Below the pieces are notes generated by a model. The model did not search any database. It saw nothing but the letters and a program-made list of their open reading frames with translations, and had not been told where the DNA came from. Shown here one piece after another: positions 18,812-28,138 of a DNA stretch of 64,000 nt. The position numbers and the translations under genes were made by a program. The stretch's first letter is position 1; every line of letters starts with the position of its first letter. Source of the DNA: Marisimplicoccus sp965655775 (lineage in GTDB: Bacteria; Bacteroidota; Bacteroidia; Flavobacteriales; Flavobacteriaceae); the NCBI GenBank assembly GCA_965655775.1, contig CBFHHV010000001.1:1-64000 (forward strand), read 5' to 3'.

Positions 18812-20002
18812 TCAGTTAATGGCAGCTTGAACCTTTGTAGCTGCCTCATCAAACGCAGTAGCTGAAAGAACATTTAACCCTGAGTTATCAATTATTTCTT
18901 TAGCCTTATCTGAATTAGTACCCTGAAGTCTCACTATTATGGGTACATTAATATTATCTAAGTTCTTGTAAGCAGAAACAATACCCTCTGCTACCCTATC
19001 ACACCTTACTATACCGCCAAAAATGTTTACCAAGATTGCTTTTACATTTGAATCCTGAAGAATAAGCCTAAAAGCCTTTTCAACTCTTTTTGAATCAGCA
19101 GTTCCACCAACATCAAGAAAGTTTGCTGGCTCACCTCCAGCAAGCTTAATAAGGTCCATAGTAGCCATTGCTAACCCAGCACCATTAACCATACATCCTA
19201 CATTCCCATCTAAATCAACATAGTTTAGACCGTTCTCTCTCGCTTCAACCTCAACTGGATTCTCTTCATTTAAATCTCTTAGGGATTCATAATCTTTATG
19301 TCTGTAAAGGGCATTCTCATCAATTGTAACTTTTGAATCTACAGCAATTATTTTATCATCTGAGGCCTTGAGCACAGGGTTTATTTCGAACAAAGAGGCA
19401 TCGGAGTTTACATATGCATTATAAAGATTGGTAACAAATTTTGACATATTCTTAAAGGCCAGACCTTCCAGACCTAGATTAAATGCAATTTTTCTTGATT
19501 GAAATGGTAAAATTCCAGTTCCAGGATCAATTTCTTCATTAAAAATTAATTCTGGAGTATTTTCAGCAACTGCCTCAATATCAACTCCTCCTTCAGTTGA
19601 ATAGACTATCATATTTTTAGATGAGGCTCTGTTTAATAAAACTGATATATAAAATTCTTTTCTATCAAACTCTCCATCATAATATACATCCTCTGCAATA
19701 AGCACTTTTCTAACGAGCTTTCCATTTTTTGATGTTTGAGGAGTAATAAGTTTCATACCTATAACATCTGATGAAGTTTTCTTTACTTCTTCTAGACTCT
19801 TAGCAATTTTAACACCCCCTCCTTTTCCTCTTCCACCTGCATGTATTTGAGCCTTTACTACAAATATTTTAGTTCCTGTCTCTTCAGTAAGTTTTTCTGC
19901 GCATTTTACTGCTTCATCCGGTGTATTGGCAACATAACCTCTTTGGATTGAAACATTAAAGTTTTTTAGTAGTTCTTTTCCCTGATATTCATGTAAATTC
20001 AT
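18812..20002 (-). CDS. sucC: Succinyl-CoA synthetase subunit beta (ADP-forming)
   Basis: The beta subunit of the TCA-cycle enzyme that makes ATP from succinyl-CoA. The 396 residues contain an N-terminal ATP-grasp domain (NLHEYQGKELL, then HAGGRGKGGGVKIA) and a C-terminal CoA-ligase domain with the loop NIFGGIVRCDRVAEGI. The partner sucD is not adjacent, which is common in Bacteroidota. A -7 element lies only 5 bp before the ATG, so the mRNA may have almost no leader. Confidence 0.96.
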   Translation of the reverse strand: MNLHEYQGKELLKNFNVSIQRGYVANTPDEAVKCAEKLTEETGTKIFVVKAQIHAGGRGKGGGVKIAKSLEEVKKTSSDVIGMKLITPQTSKNGKLVRKVLIAEDVYYDGEFDRKEFYISVLLNRASSKNMIVYSTEGGVDIEAVAENTPELIFNEEIDPGTGILPFQSRKIAFNLGLEGLAFKNMSKFVTNLYNAYVNSDASLFEINPVLKASDDKIIAVDSKVTIDENALYRHKDYESLRDLNEENPVEVEARENGLNYVDLDGNVGCMVNGAGLAMATMDLIKLAGGEPANFLDVGGTADSKRVEKAFRLILQDSNVKAILVNIFGGIVRCDRVAEGIVSAYKNLDNINVPIIVRLQGTNSDKAKEIIDNSGLNVLSATAFDEAATKVQAAIN

Positions 20003-20007
20003 GGCGA

Positions 20008-20015
20008 CAAATATA
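20008..20015 (-). promoter_or_regulatory. Candidate -7 promoter element of sucC
   Basis: The minus strand reads TATATTTG followed by TCGCC and the ATG, an exact match to the Bacteroidota -7 consensus TAnnTTTG. No clear TTG at -33 is seen. Transcription would start within a few bases of the start codon, which predicts a leaderless or nearly leaderless message. Confidence 0.55.
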
Positions 20016-20080
20016 ACTACAAAACTTAAGAAATTTGAATTATTTAAAATCAGATTTATATTTAAAGATTAATTCATCAT

Positions 20081-21289
20081 ATGAATATTGAAAAACTTAA
20101 AAAAGCTTCTAAAAATTTTGGAACTCCACTTTATGTATATGATTTATCCATAATAGATAGTCAACTTAAAAAACTTAAAGAGGCATTCAAAAAATTAGAT
20201 AATTATCAAATTCACTTTGCAGCCAAAGCTCTCTCTAATATTTCAATATTAAAATATATTAAAAATCTAGGCTTAGGACTTGATACAGTTTCCATTGAGG
20301 AAGTTAGAACAGGAATTAAATGTGGATATGACGTAAAAAAAATACTATTTACACCAAATGGTGTTAATTTTTCTGAAATAAAAGAGGCGATGGCCTTAGG
20401 GGTAAAAATTAATCTGGATAGCCTTGAATCTTTGATAGATTTTTCAGAAGCTTATCCCAATCAAACTGTATCGGTAAGAATTAACCCAGGAGTCAAGGCA
20501 GGCGGTAATGAAAATATTAGTGTAGGGCATTTAGATTCTAAATTTGGTATTACTGAAGACAGTCTAGATAAGATTGTGAAAATGGATAAGGAGAAAAAAA
20601 TTAAAGTAACCGCTCTTCATGTTCATACAGGTAGCGATATTATTGAGAATAATCATTTTGACCTGGGAATAAGAAAAATATTTTCTATTGCACATAAATT
20701 TAAAAATATAGAAACCATAGATCTTGGAGGTGGAATTAAGATTCCCTATTTTTTTGGAGATACTGAAACCGACCTTACTAGATATGCAGAGGTCATCAAT
20801 GAAGAAGTTGAAAAATTTAAACTAAAAAAAGGAAAAGACTTAAAGCTTATTTTTGAACCAGGAAAATTTTTAGTCAGCGACTCAGGATATTTTATTACTA
20901 AAGTTAATTATTTAAAAAAATCAAGTAAAAATACATTTGTTCAAGTCAACTCCGGTTTTAATCACCTTGTTCGACCTACTCTTTACAAATCATATCATGA
21001 AATAGTAAACTTATCTAATCCAAATGATAAAAAATTTGATTATTCAGTAGTCGGTTATATATGTGAGAAAGACACTTTCGCAGAAAATAGAGAGATATCA
21101 AAAGTTTCAAAAGGCGACTTGTTATGCTTTAAAAATTCTGGAGCTTATGGCTTTACTATGACTAGCAATTATAATAGCAGGCTTAAACCAACTGAAGTCT
21201 GTATTTATAAAAATGAAATAAAGAAAATCCGAGAGGGAGAAAAATTTGATGACTTATTCCGCGGTCAAATCGATATATTTAGTGAATAA
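20081..21289 (+). CDS. lysA: Diaminopimelate decarboxylase
   Basis: A PLP enzyme that converts meso-diaminopimelate to lysine. The 402 residues have the alanine-racemase-like barrel with the PLP lysine in HFAAKAL (K49), HVHTGSDI, the phosphate loop DLGGGIKIPYF, and EPGKFLV. The second-subunit active-site Cys is in GYICEKDTF, and a Tyr in GAYGFTM closes the site. It is divergent from sucC across 78 bp. Its presence agrees with DAP-type peptidoglycan suggested by the murE in this window. A 5-bp hairpin (AAGCT/AGCTT) at 21300-21313 may be a weak terminator. Confidence 0.95.
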   Translation: MNIEKLKKASKNFGTPLYVYDLSIIDSQLKKLKEAFKKLDNYQIHFAAKALSNISILKYIKNLGLGLDTVSIEEVRTGIKCGYDVKKILFTPNGVNFSEIKEAMALGVKINLDSLESLIDFSEAYPNQTVSVRINPGVKAGGNENISVGHLDSKFGITEDSLDKIVKMDKEKKIKVTALHVHTGSDIIENNHFDLGIRKIFSIAHKFKNIETIDLGGGIKIPYFFGDTETDLTRYAEVINEEVEKFKLKKGKDLKLIFEPGKFLVSDSGYFITKVNYLKKSSKNTFVQVNSGFNHLVRPTLYKSYHEIVNLSNPNDKKFDYSVVGYICEKDTFAENREISKVSKGDLLCFKNSGAYGFTMTSNYNSRLKPTEVCIYKNEIKKIREGEKFDDLFRGQIDIFSE

Positions 21290-21416
21290 TTTATTGTTTA
21301 AGCTTTTTAGCTTTTGGCGTTTCTAAATGATATTATATCTAATTTATTGTTAAATACGCTATTAGATTTACACTATTTAAGAATATTATATTTAATATTG
21401 TCCTGAGAATTTACAA

Positions 21417-22124
21417 ATGAAATACATATTTACCTTTATACTAACTGCCGTTGTTACATTTAATTTACAATCTCAAGGTAACATTAACGGTAATATCACA
21501 GGAGCCACTCAACAAGCCTTAATTGATTTTGGTAACAAATCATCAAGAGTTCCTCAACCACTGAATGTTCAAGGAACTCATTACTTTGATGCTAATTTCA
21601 ATATTGCAACGCTTGAATATTTTGGTAAAGAACTAAATGACACTGGTTATATGAGGTATAATGCTTTTAGAGATGAAATAGAAATGGCTGATACACCATC
21701 TCAATCAGAATCCGATGTGATTTTAATCAAAAGCGCAGATGTTATTCCTCTAATTAATGGTGAAAGATATGAGTATCTGCCATACAGGTTAGAGAGTGGT
21801 AATGCTTACATTGGTTATTTGATAAATATATTTGATGGACAAAAAGCCAAGATATTTCTGAAGAAAAAGAAGACTTACATGGAGGCAAAAATTGCAAGAA
21901 CTTCTCTTGAAAACTCCTTCCCACCAAGGTATGTTGAAAGTGTTGAGCTATATATTAGTTCAAATGGAAGCACACCTGTAAAGCTAAAGCAATCAAAGAA
22001 GTCAATAATCAATTATTTTGGAGACAACTCAGATAAAGTGAAAAAATTTATAAAATCTGAGAAGCTAAAAGTAAGTGAATTGAGTTCAATTATTAAGATT
22101 TTCAAATTCGCAGAGAATTTATAA
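21417..22124 (+). CDS. Secreted protein of unknown function
   Basis: The protein has 235 residues with a clear signal peptide (MKYIFTFILTAVVTFNLQSQ, cut near Q20). The rest is beta-strand rich, with a middle segment (LEYFGKELNDTGYMRYNAFRDE) of a type I have seen in other unannotated flavobacterial exported proteins, and a basic, helical C-terminal end. No catalytic motif is visible, and no lipobox, so it is probably periplasmic or outer-membrane associated. It sits in the same direction 209 bp ahead of susC, but the gap suggests a separate transcript. Function unknown. Confidence 0.65.
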   Translation: MKYIFTFILTAVVTFNLQSQGNINGNITGATQQALIDFGNKSSRVPQPLNVQGTHYFDANFNIATLEYFGKELNDTGYMRYNAFRDEIEMADTPSQSESDVILIKSADVIPLINGERYEYLPYRLESGNAYIGYLINIFDGQKAKIFLKKKKTYMEAKIARTSLENSFPPRYVESVELYISSNGSTPVKLKQSKKSIINYFGDNSDKVKKFIKSEKLKVSELSSIIKIFKFAENL

Positions 22125-22212
22125 ATTTATTGAGAATATGTTAGTTGTTTAATTAAAAACCTATCATATTATCATTAATTACCCTTTTTTAATATAAAAA
22201 TCCTTTTTTTTT

Positions 22213-22273
22213 TAAATTTGTTCCAATAAAATTTAGAAGTTTCTTTTTTTTTTGAATTATTGACGTAACTTAG
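22213..22273 (+). promoter_or_regulatory. Candidate promoter region of the susC operon
   Basis: Within the 209-bp gap there are two -7-like elements: an exact TAAATTTG at 22213-22220, and TAACTTAG at 22266-22273, one base off consensus and followed by GCG. Two poly-T tracts flank them. Neither has a convincing TTG at the -33 distance. Either choice leaves a leader of roughly 55 to 110 nt before the ATG. Confidence 0.35.
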
Positions 22274-22333
22274 CGTTTACGAAAAATTTAAGAAAATTTT
22301 AACAAAAATTTATTAATAACTAAATAACTAAGT

Positions 22334-25300
22334 ATGAAAAGCTTATTCAGATTACTAGTGGTTTTCTTGCTAACGGCTCAACTGTCGTTTGCGCAGAAGA
22401 CAGTAACTGGTATTGTTTCTGATCCAGATGGACTTCCTTTACCGGGAGCTACTGTTCTAGTTCAGGGTACAACTACTGGTGTAACCACTGATTTCGATGG
22501 GAACTTTTCTGTTAATGTATCTGAAGGCCAGACTCTGGAATTCAGTTTCGTTGGTTATGAAACGGCAGCAATAGCTGTTGGAGCAGGCAACGTCATTAAT
22601 GTATCTCTTTCCCTAGGTAATCAACTTGAAGAAGTTATTGTAACCAGTTTAGGTATTACAAGAGAAAAACGTGCACTAGGATATGCTGTATCTGAGGTTG
22701 ACAATAGTCAAATCGAAAATAGAGCCTCTGGTGATGTTGCGCGTGTACTTTCTGGTAAAGCCTCTGGTGTACAAGTAACAAATCAAGGTGGTATTTCTGG
22801 ATCAGGAACAAGTGTTATTATTAGAGGTTTAAGCACCTTTAGTTCAAGTAACCAACCGTTATTCGTTGTTGATGGTGTCCCTTTCGCAAGTGATACTAAC
22901 GCAATGGGTAGTTTTACCTCAGGTAACAACGGTTCTTCAAGATTCCTAGATCTAGATCCAAATAATATTGAATCTGTTAACGTTCTTAAAGGGTTAGCTG
23001 CGGCTACACTTTATGGATCGCAAGGTAGAAACGGTGTAGTATTAATTACTACAAAGTCCGGTACTACTGCTTCAGGTATGAAAGCTCAAAAAAATGAAGT
23101 GACGGTTAACACGTCTTACTTTGTAAACGAGCTTGCCATGAAGCCAGAATATCAAACGGAGTATGGTAATGGTTTCAACCAAAACTTTGGTTGGTTCTTC
23201 TCTAACTGGGGTCCAAGTTTCCGTGAGGAAGGTCCAGCAGGATGGGGAAAACAATCACAGATTAATGGTACAGTTTCAGGTCAACCTGGATTTTTGAAAC
23301 ACCCATACAATAGTAACTTAAATGCGAGGTTCCTTTCTAGAGATCTTCTACCTTTATTAGGTTTATCTGAAGACTCTCTTTGGGAATGGAAGCCTTATGA
23401 CAGTGTTGGTGACTTATTCCAGCCTGGAAGCATTATTAATACAAACATTAACTTCAGAGGTCAAAGTGATGACGGAAAAGTATCTTATAATGTTAACTAT
23501 GGTAATTTAGATGACGAAGGATTTACTCCTGGAAATACTCTAAGAAGAAACAACATTAGTTTCGGTGGTAGAGCTGTTTTATCTAACAAAATTACTGTTA
23601 ACGGTACACTTAACTATTCATTTACTGACTTTAAAACTCCACCTATTGCTGCGGCATATAGTAGTGGTAGTTCTGATTCATCATTATATGGTAACGTATT
23701 CTATACTCCAAGATCTGTTGGTATAGCTGAATTACCATATGCACACCCTATTACAGGAGCATCTATATATTATAGATCATCTAATGGTATACAGCACCCA
23801 CTTTGGACTGTTGCAAATACTCAAGATGCGCAGGCTACTCACAGGGTTTATGGTGGTACTTCAGTTCAGTATGACATCTCTGATAATTTAAACGTTCAAT
23901 ATAGATATGGTTATGATGTATATAGTGAGGATAACACAAGTTATCAAAACAAGGGTGGTGTTGACGGAAGTCTTGAAACACAATCTGGATTCTACGAAAA
24001 GTGGAATAACACTGCTACTATCTTTAACCACCAATTAACTGTTAATGGAGATTTCGAACTTGACAGTGATTGGTCTATTACTTTTAACGCTGGTGCTACA
24101 TCTAATGCAAGAGAATATGATAGAAATGGTGTAAGAAGTACTGGTCAGAATGTATTTAATGTTTTAAGACATTATAACTTTAACTCTCAGGAAGAAATTG
24201 AATTTTATTCTAGAAGAAACGTACTAGGTGTATTTGCTCAAGCTTCTCTAGATTACCAAAACTACTTGTATTTAACATTAGCATCTAGAACTGACTGGGT
24301 ATCTAACCTAGCAGAAGAAAATAGATCTATTACTTACCCATCTGCAAGTATATCTTTCGTTCCAACTTCAGTTTTAGACTTTGGTAACTTACCAGTCGAT
24401 TTCCTTAAGGTTAGAGCTAGTTATGGTACATCTGCGACATATCCAACTGGATATCCAATTTCATCTGTACTTAACTTAGATACAAAAGATTATAAGATTG
24501 ATGGTGTTGATGTAATTACAAACACATCTGGTTCATCTCTAGGTAACGTTGGTTTAAAGCCTGAGTTACTTGCTGAGCTTGAGTTTGGTTTAGAAGCTAA
24601 TTTATTTGATAACAGATTATCTGCTGAAATTTCTTACTTCGATAGAACAACTACTGATCTTATTATAACACAACCACTTGACCCATCAACAGGTTATATT
24701 TCTACTAGTACAAACATTGGTGAAATTAGTGCAACTGGTTGGGAAATAGATCTTAACGCTGATTGGATTAGAGGTGATAAGTTTAACTGGAATACTAGTG
24801 TAAACTATACAACTAACCAAGCTATTGTTGAAGATCTTGGACAAAACACTGATCAAATTGTTTATGCTGGTTTCGATACAAGAGGTAACGCTGCAATTCC
24901 TGGATTACCATTAACATCTATGATTGGAACATCTGTTTCAAGAGATAGCTCTGGTAGACCACTAATTGATGCTGCTGGTAGTTATGGTACAAACAATGAT
25001 ACAAATTATGCGACTAACAAGTATTCATTAATTGGAGATAGTAACCCAGATTTCATTGCAAATATTGGTAACACTATTACTTATGGAAATTTATCTTTAA
25101 ATGTTCTATTTAATGCTACTATTGGTGGTGATATGTATTCAAGTTTTATTATGACACTACTTGGTAGAGGTCAGACAATTGATACTGTTGACAGAGAATT
25201 ACCATATGTTTTACCTGGTGTTCTTTCTGATGGTTCTCCAAACAATAAACAAATTGATAACGCTACAACTTACTTCGGTAACTTGATTTTAGGAGCAGAC

Positions 25301-25573
25301 GAGTTAAGAACTTGGGATGCTAGTGTTTTAAGGTTAAGTGAAGTTTCACTTACTTTTGACGTACCTAAAAATTGGTTAGATAAAACTCCATTTGGAGCGG
25401 CTTCTGTTTCTGCACAAGGTTTCAACCTTTGGTATGATGCTTATAACACGCCTGAAGGTATTAACTATGATCCTAACATCGCCGGTCTTGGTGTTGGTAA
25501 CGGTTCTGGTTTTGAATACTTCAATGGTGTAAGTGCTAGAAGATACGGTGTAAGTTTAAAATTAACGTTCTAA
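22334..25573 (+). CDS. SusC/RagA-family TonB-linked outer membrane transporter
   Basis: This outer-membrane, TonB-dependent importer works with the SusD-like lipoprotein that caps it. The length is 1079 residues. There is a signal peptide (1-20, cut before Q21) and a CarboxypepD-reg-like domain (about 21-97, with GIVSDPDGLPLPGATV and SFVGYE). A TonB-box-like LEEVIVTSLG (98-107) follows, then a plug domain with GVQVTNQGGISGSG and PLFVVDGVPF, then a long beta-barrel ending in an aromatic F. Codon use shows more AAC, TTC and GGT than neighbouring genes, suggesting strong expression. It heads an operon with susD and a lipoprotein. No degradative enzyme is nearby, so the substrate is unknown. Confidence 0.93.
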   Translation: MKSLFRLLVVFLLTAQLSFAQKTVTGIVSDPDGLPLPGATVLVQGTTTGVTTDFDGNFSVNVSEGQTLEFSFVGYETAAIAVGAGNVINVSLSLGNQLEEVIVTSLGITREKRALGYAVSEVDNSQIENRASGDVARVLSGKASGVQVTNQGGISGSGTSVIIRGLSTFSSSNQPLFVVDGVPFASDTNAMGSFTSGNNGSSRFLDLDPNNIESVNVLKGLAAATLYGSQGRNGVVLITTKSGTTASGMKAQKNEVTVNTSYFVNELAMKPEYQTEYGNGFNQNFGWFFSNWGPSFREEGPAGWGKQSQINGTVSGQPGFLKHPYNSNLNARFLSRDLLPLLGLSEDSLWEWKPYDSVGDLFQPGSIINTNINFRGQSDDGKVSYNVNYGNLDDEGFTPGNTLRRNNISFGGRAVLSNKITVNGTLNYSFTDFKTPPIAAAYSSGSSDSSLYGNVFYTPRSVGIAELPYAHPITGASIYYRSSNGIQHPLWTVANTQDAQATHRVYGGTSVQYDISDNLNVQYRYGYDVYSEDNTSYQNKGGVDGSLETQSGFYEKWNNTATIFNHQLTVNGDFELDSDWSITFNAGATSNAREYDRNGVRSTGQNVFNVLRHYNFNSQEEIEFYSRRNVLGVFAQASLDYQNYLYLTLASRTDWVSNLAEENRSITYPSASISFVPTSVLDFGNLPVDFLKVRASYGTSATYPTGYPISSVLNLDTKDYKIDGVDVITNTSGSSLGNVGLKPELLAELEFGLEANLFDNRLSAEISYFDRTTTDLIITQPLDPSTGYISTSTNIGEISATGWEIDLNADWIRGDKFNWNTSVNYTTNQAIVEDLGQNTDQIVYAGFDTRGNAAIPGLPLTSMIGTSVSRDSSGRPLIDAAGSYGTNNDTNYATNKYSLIGDSNPDFIANIGNTITYGNLSLNVLFNATIGGDMYSSFIMTLLGRGQTIDTVDRELPYVLPGVLSDGSPNNKQIDNATTYFGNLILGADELRTWDASVLRLSEVSLTFDVPKNWLDKTPFGAASVSAQGFNLWYDAYNTPEGINYDPNIAGLGVGNGSGFEYFNGVSARRYGVSLKLTF

Positions 25574-25591
25574 TTCAAAATTCTAAAAATT

Positions 25592-27196
25592 ATGAAAAAT
25601 TTTAACAAACTTTTGATTTTAGCTTTTTCTAGTTTACTAGTATTAAGCTCATGTGAAACTACTGAGTTAGATCTTACTGTTAACCCTAATGCATTAAACC
25701 CAGCTCAGGCTAGTACTGACTTGTTTATCAACAACATTCAAGAAGACTTTGCTTCTTGGGTTGATAATATGGGTGATGTAGGTGCAAGACTTACAAGAGT
25801 TGCGTACTTAGGTGGAGACAGAATGTATAGAGATAATTATTCTCCTGGCTCATTCTCTGGTCCGTGGTCATCCGCTTACCAAGGTATGATGGAGGATATT
25901 AGATTAATGAATACACTAGCTACTGAAAACGGTCTTACATACTACGTAGGTATGGGACAGGTTTTCGAAGCATATATTCTATTAACTCTAGTAGACTACT
26001 TTGGTGATGTACCTTATACTGAAGCATTACAAGGTTCTGAGAACCTTAATCCTGCTGCTGATTCAGGTCAGTCAATCTATGATGCTGCAATTGGTTTACT
26101 TGATTCTGCAATTAGTAACTTTAATCAAGGTGGTGCTGCTCCACAGTACGATATGTACTACGGTGGTAATGCTGCTGGATGGATTAAAGCTGCAAATAGT
26201 ATTAAGAAAAGAGCATACCTTAACCTAGGTGACTATGCAAGTTATAACTCTATCACTGATTATATTACTGATAGTGCAGATGACTTTGAATTCAAATGGG
26301 GTACAAATGCAATTAATCCTGATACTAGACATCCAATTTACAGATATAACTACTCTAATACTGGAGCTGGTGACTATCAGTCTAACTGGATGATGGATCG
26401 TTTAATGAAAGGTAGAAACGGTGTAAGAGACCCTAGAATACTTTACTTGTATTATAGAAATGTTTCTGAAACACCTGGTGCTGATGGACCTCCTAACGAA
26501 GTTCAAATTGAATGTTCAACACCTGGTTACTATATCGAACCTCACAGGGTTGCTTACGGATTGTACTGTGTACTTCCTGAGGGATACTGGGGAAGAGATC
26601 ATGGAAACGATGAAGGTATTCCACCTGATGGTTTCGAAAGAACTCTAGCTGGTATATTCCCTGCTGGTGGTGCATACGATGACCTAAGTTTTGGTGGTCT
26701 TGGTGCTGGAGATGGTCAAGGTGGTGCAGGTATTACTCCAATAGTTGCTAACTCATGGATGCATTTTATGAATGCAGAAGTTGCAGTTATGACTGGAGGT
26801 GATCCTACAACTGAAACTTTAGCTGGTATTAGATCTCACATGAATAAAGTGGATGATATAACTGGAGCTCCTGCAATGGACCCTGCAGCAATTGATGCTT
26901 ATATAGCAAACTTTACTGCTGACTGGGCTGCTGCGTCTACTTTAGATGCTAAGCTTGAGCTTTGGGCTGAAGAATTCTGGATTACTCAAAGAGGTAACGG
27001 AATCGATGCATATAATTCTTATAGAAGAAATGGTTATCCAAAAAACCTTCAACCTATGGTTGAACCAGATCCAGGCCCATTCCCTGTATCAATGTGGTAT
27101 CCACAAAACTATGCGGCTAACAACTCTAATGTTACTCAGAAATCTGATTTAACATCAAGAGTATTTTGGAACACTAACGGACCAGCGGTCGATTAA
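25592..27196 (+). CDS. SusD/RagB-like nutrient-binding outer membrane lipoprotein
   Basis: A surface lipoprotein of 534 residues that binds the nutrient and closes over the SusC barrel. The lipoprotein signal ends in VLSSC (Cys21), followed by acidic residues (ETTELD) of the kind that favour surface export in Bacteroidota. The start of the mature part (LDLTVNPNALNPAQA) and the TPR-like helical core (VFEAYILLTLVDYFGDVPYTEAL) are typical of the second SusD-like subgroup. The end contains the usual R-x-N-GYP segment (RRNGYP). It lies 18 bp after susC. Ligand specificity cannot be read from the sequence. Confidence 0.93.
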   Translation: MKNFNKLLILAFSSLLVLSSCETTELDLTVNPNALNPAQASTDLFINNIQEDFASWVDNMGDVGARLTRVAYLGGDRMYRDNYSPGSFSGPWSSAYQGMMEDIRLMNTLATENGLTYYVGMGQVFEAYILLTLVDYFGDVPYTEALQGSENLNPAADSGQSIYDAAIGLLDSAISNFNQGGAAPQYDMYYGGNAAGWIKAANSIKKRAYLNLGDYASYNSITDYITDSADDFEFKWGTNAINPDTRHPIYRYNYSNTGAGDYQSNWMMDRLMKGRNGVRDPRILYLYYRNVSETPGADGPPNEVQIECSTPGYYIEPHRVAYGLYCVLPEGYWGRDHGNDEGIPPDGFERTLAGIFPAGGAYDDLSFGGLGAGDGQGGAGITPIVANSWMHFMNAEVAVMTGGDPTTETLAGIRSHMNKVDDITGAPAMDPAAIDAYIANFTADWAAASTLDAKLELWAEEFWITQRGNGIDAYNSYRRNGYPKNLQPMVEPDPGPFPVSMWYPQNYAANNSNVTQKSDLTSRVFWNTNGPAVD

Positions 27197-27207
27197 AACT
27201 AAAAAAC

Positions 27208-28077
27208 ATGAAAAAATTATTTATATATCTTAGTTTAATTACACTAGTAGTTTCTTGTTCGAAAGAATTTTCTTCTGACGAATATGGAGGGTACGAGATG
27301 ATGACTGACTACATGCTTAAAGAGTATGAGCAAGGTGCTGCACTTAGACAAATTTCAAAGTCTGGTGAGTATCAAGCAGCTACTCCTGGTACGTCAGTTG
27401 TTAACTGGACACTTGAGCCACACGATAAAGAAATGGGTGGTTTAACACAAAATGTGGAAATTTTTCTACAGTTTAACTCAGGTGCAGAACTTTTATATCA
27501 GACTGTTAATAGGTCTGAAATGTATGACGGTCCTGTTGGGCTACCTAGATTTGACTTTTCATTATCATTAACTCAAGCACTTGGAGCATTAGGTGTTGGT
27601 AGCTTTAAAGGTAATGATGTTGTTAATGTAAGATTTCAATTAAATCTTACAGACGGAAATTCTTATTCAAGATCTTCTGTAACTGGATCAATGACAGGTT
27701 CATATTTTAGATCTCCTTTCTTATATCCGATAATAATTGGATGTAGATTTGATGCTAACAATTCTGATGCAGTTGCTGGTATTTATACTGTTGCTGGTCA
27801 GGATAGTTATGGAGATGGTTGGAATGGTGCTACATTAAAATGGACAATCGATGGTGTTACTACAACATGGACTGTTGATGGAACAGATGGAACGACTTCG
27901 TTCACAGTTCCAGCAAGCGCTTCAACTTTCGGATTCGAATTTACTTCAGGAGACTGGGATAGTGAAATTACTTATCAAGTTAACTGGACAGATTTAGATG
28001 GTTCTGGATCTCAAACTGCTTTATCGGACGGTGCAAGTCCTGCGGTTGGATTCAAGGCTATGAATATTTGTCGATAA
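27208..28077 (+). CDS. SusCD-associated lipoprotein with C-terminal GDGWNG-type domain
   Basis: A 289-residue lipoprotein (lipobox VVSC, Cys17). Residues 40-180 form a beta-rich domain (GAALRQISKSGEY; ALGALGVGSFKGNDVVNVRFQLNLTDG) of a kind often found as the third gene of flavobacterial susCD operons. Residues 190-289 carry a second beta domain starting GIYTVAGQDSYGDGWNGA, which resembles small secreted beta-sandwich modules. Cys179 and Cys288 frame that domain and may form a disulfide. I infer a substrate-binding or complex-stabilising role at the cell surface; there is no direct evidence of function. It is the last gene before a strong terminator. Confidence 0.7.
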   Translation: MKKLFIYLSLITLVVSCSKEFSSDEYGGYEMMTDYMLKEYEQGAALRQISKSGEYQAATPGTSVVNWTLEPHDKEMGGLTQNVEIFLQFNSGAELLYQTVNRSEMYDGPVGLPRFDFSLSLTQALGALGVGSFKGNDVVNVRFQLNLTDGNSYSRSSVTGSMTGSYFRSPFLYPIIIGCRFDANNSDAVAGIYTVAGQDSYGDGWNGATLKWTIDGVTTTWTVDGTDGTTSFTVPASASTFGFEFTSGDWDSEITYQVNWTDLDGSGSQTALSDGASPAVGFKAMNICR

Positions 28078-28096
28078 TTTGATAAATTAGTATCTT

Positions 28097-28128
28097 AAAA
28101 AGGAGGTTTTTTAACCTCCTTTTTTTTT
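28097..28128 (+). terminator. Strong intrinsic terminator of the susC operon
   Basis: A 12-bp perfect stem (AAAAAGGAGGTT, loop TTTT, AACCTCCTTTTT) continues into a T run to 28128. It stands 20 bp after the stop codon and just before rlmB, which separates the two transcription units. Confidence 0.93.
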
Positions 28129-28138
28129 ATATATAGAT

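Noticed and set aside
22125..22333. tRNA or small RNA gene in the gap before susC
   Set aside because: No cloverleaf or stable structure seen; the gap holds T tracts and -7-like elements only.
22334..28077. Polysaccharide utilisation locus
   Set aside because: Only the SusC, SusD and accessory lipoprotein are present; no glycoside hydrolase, lyase, sulfatase or regulator within the window.
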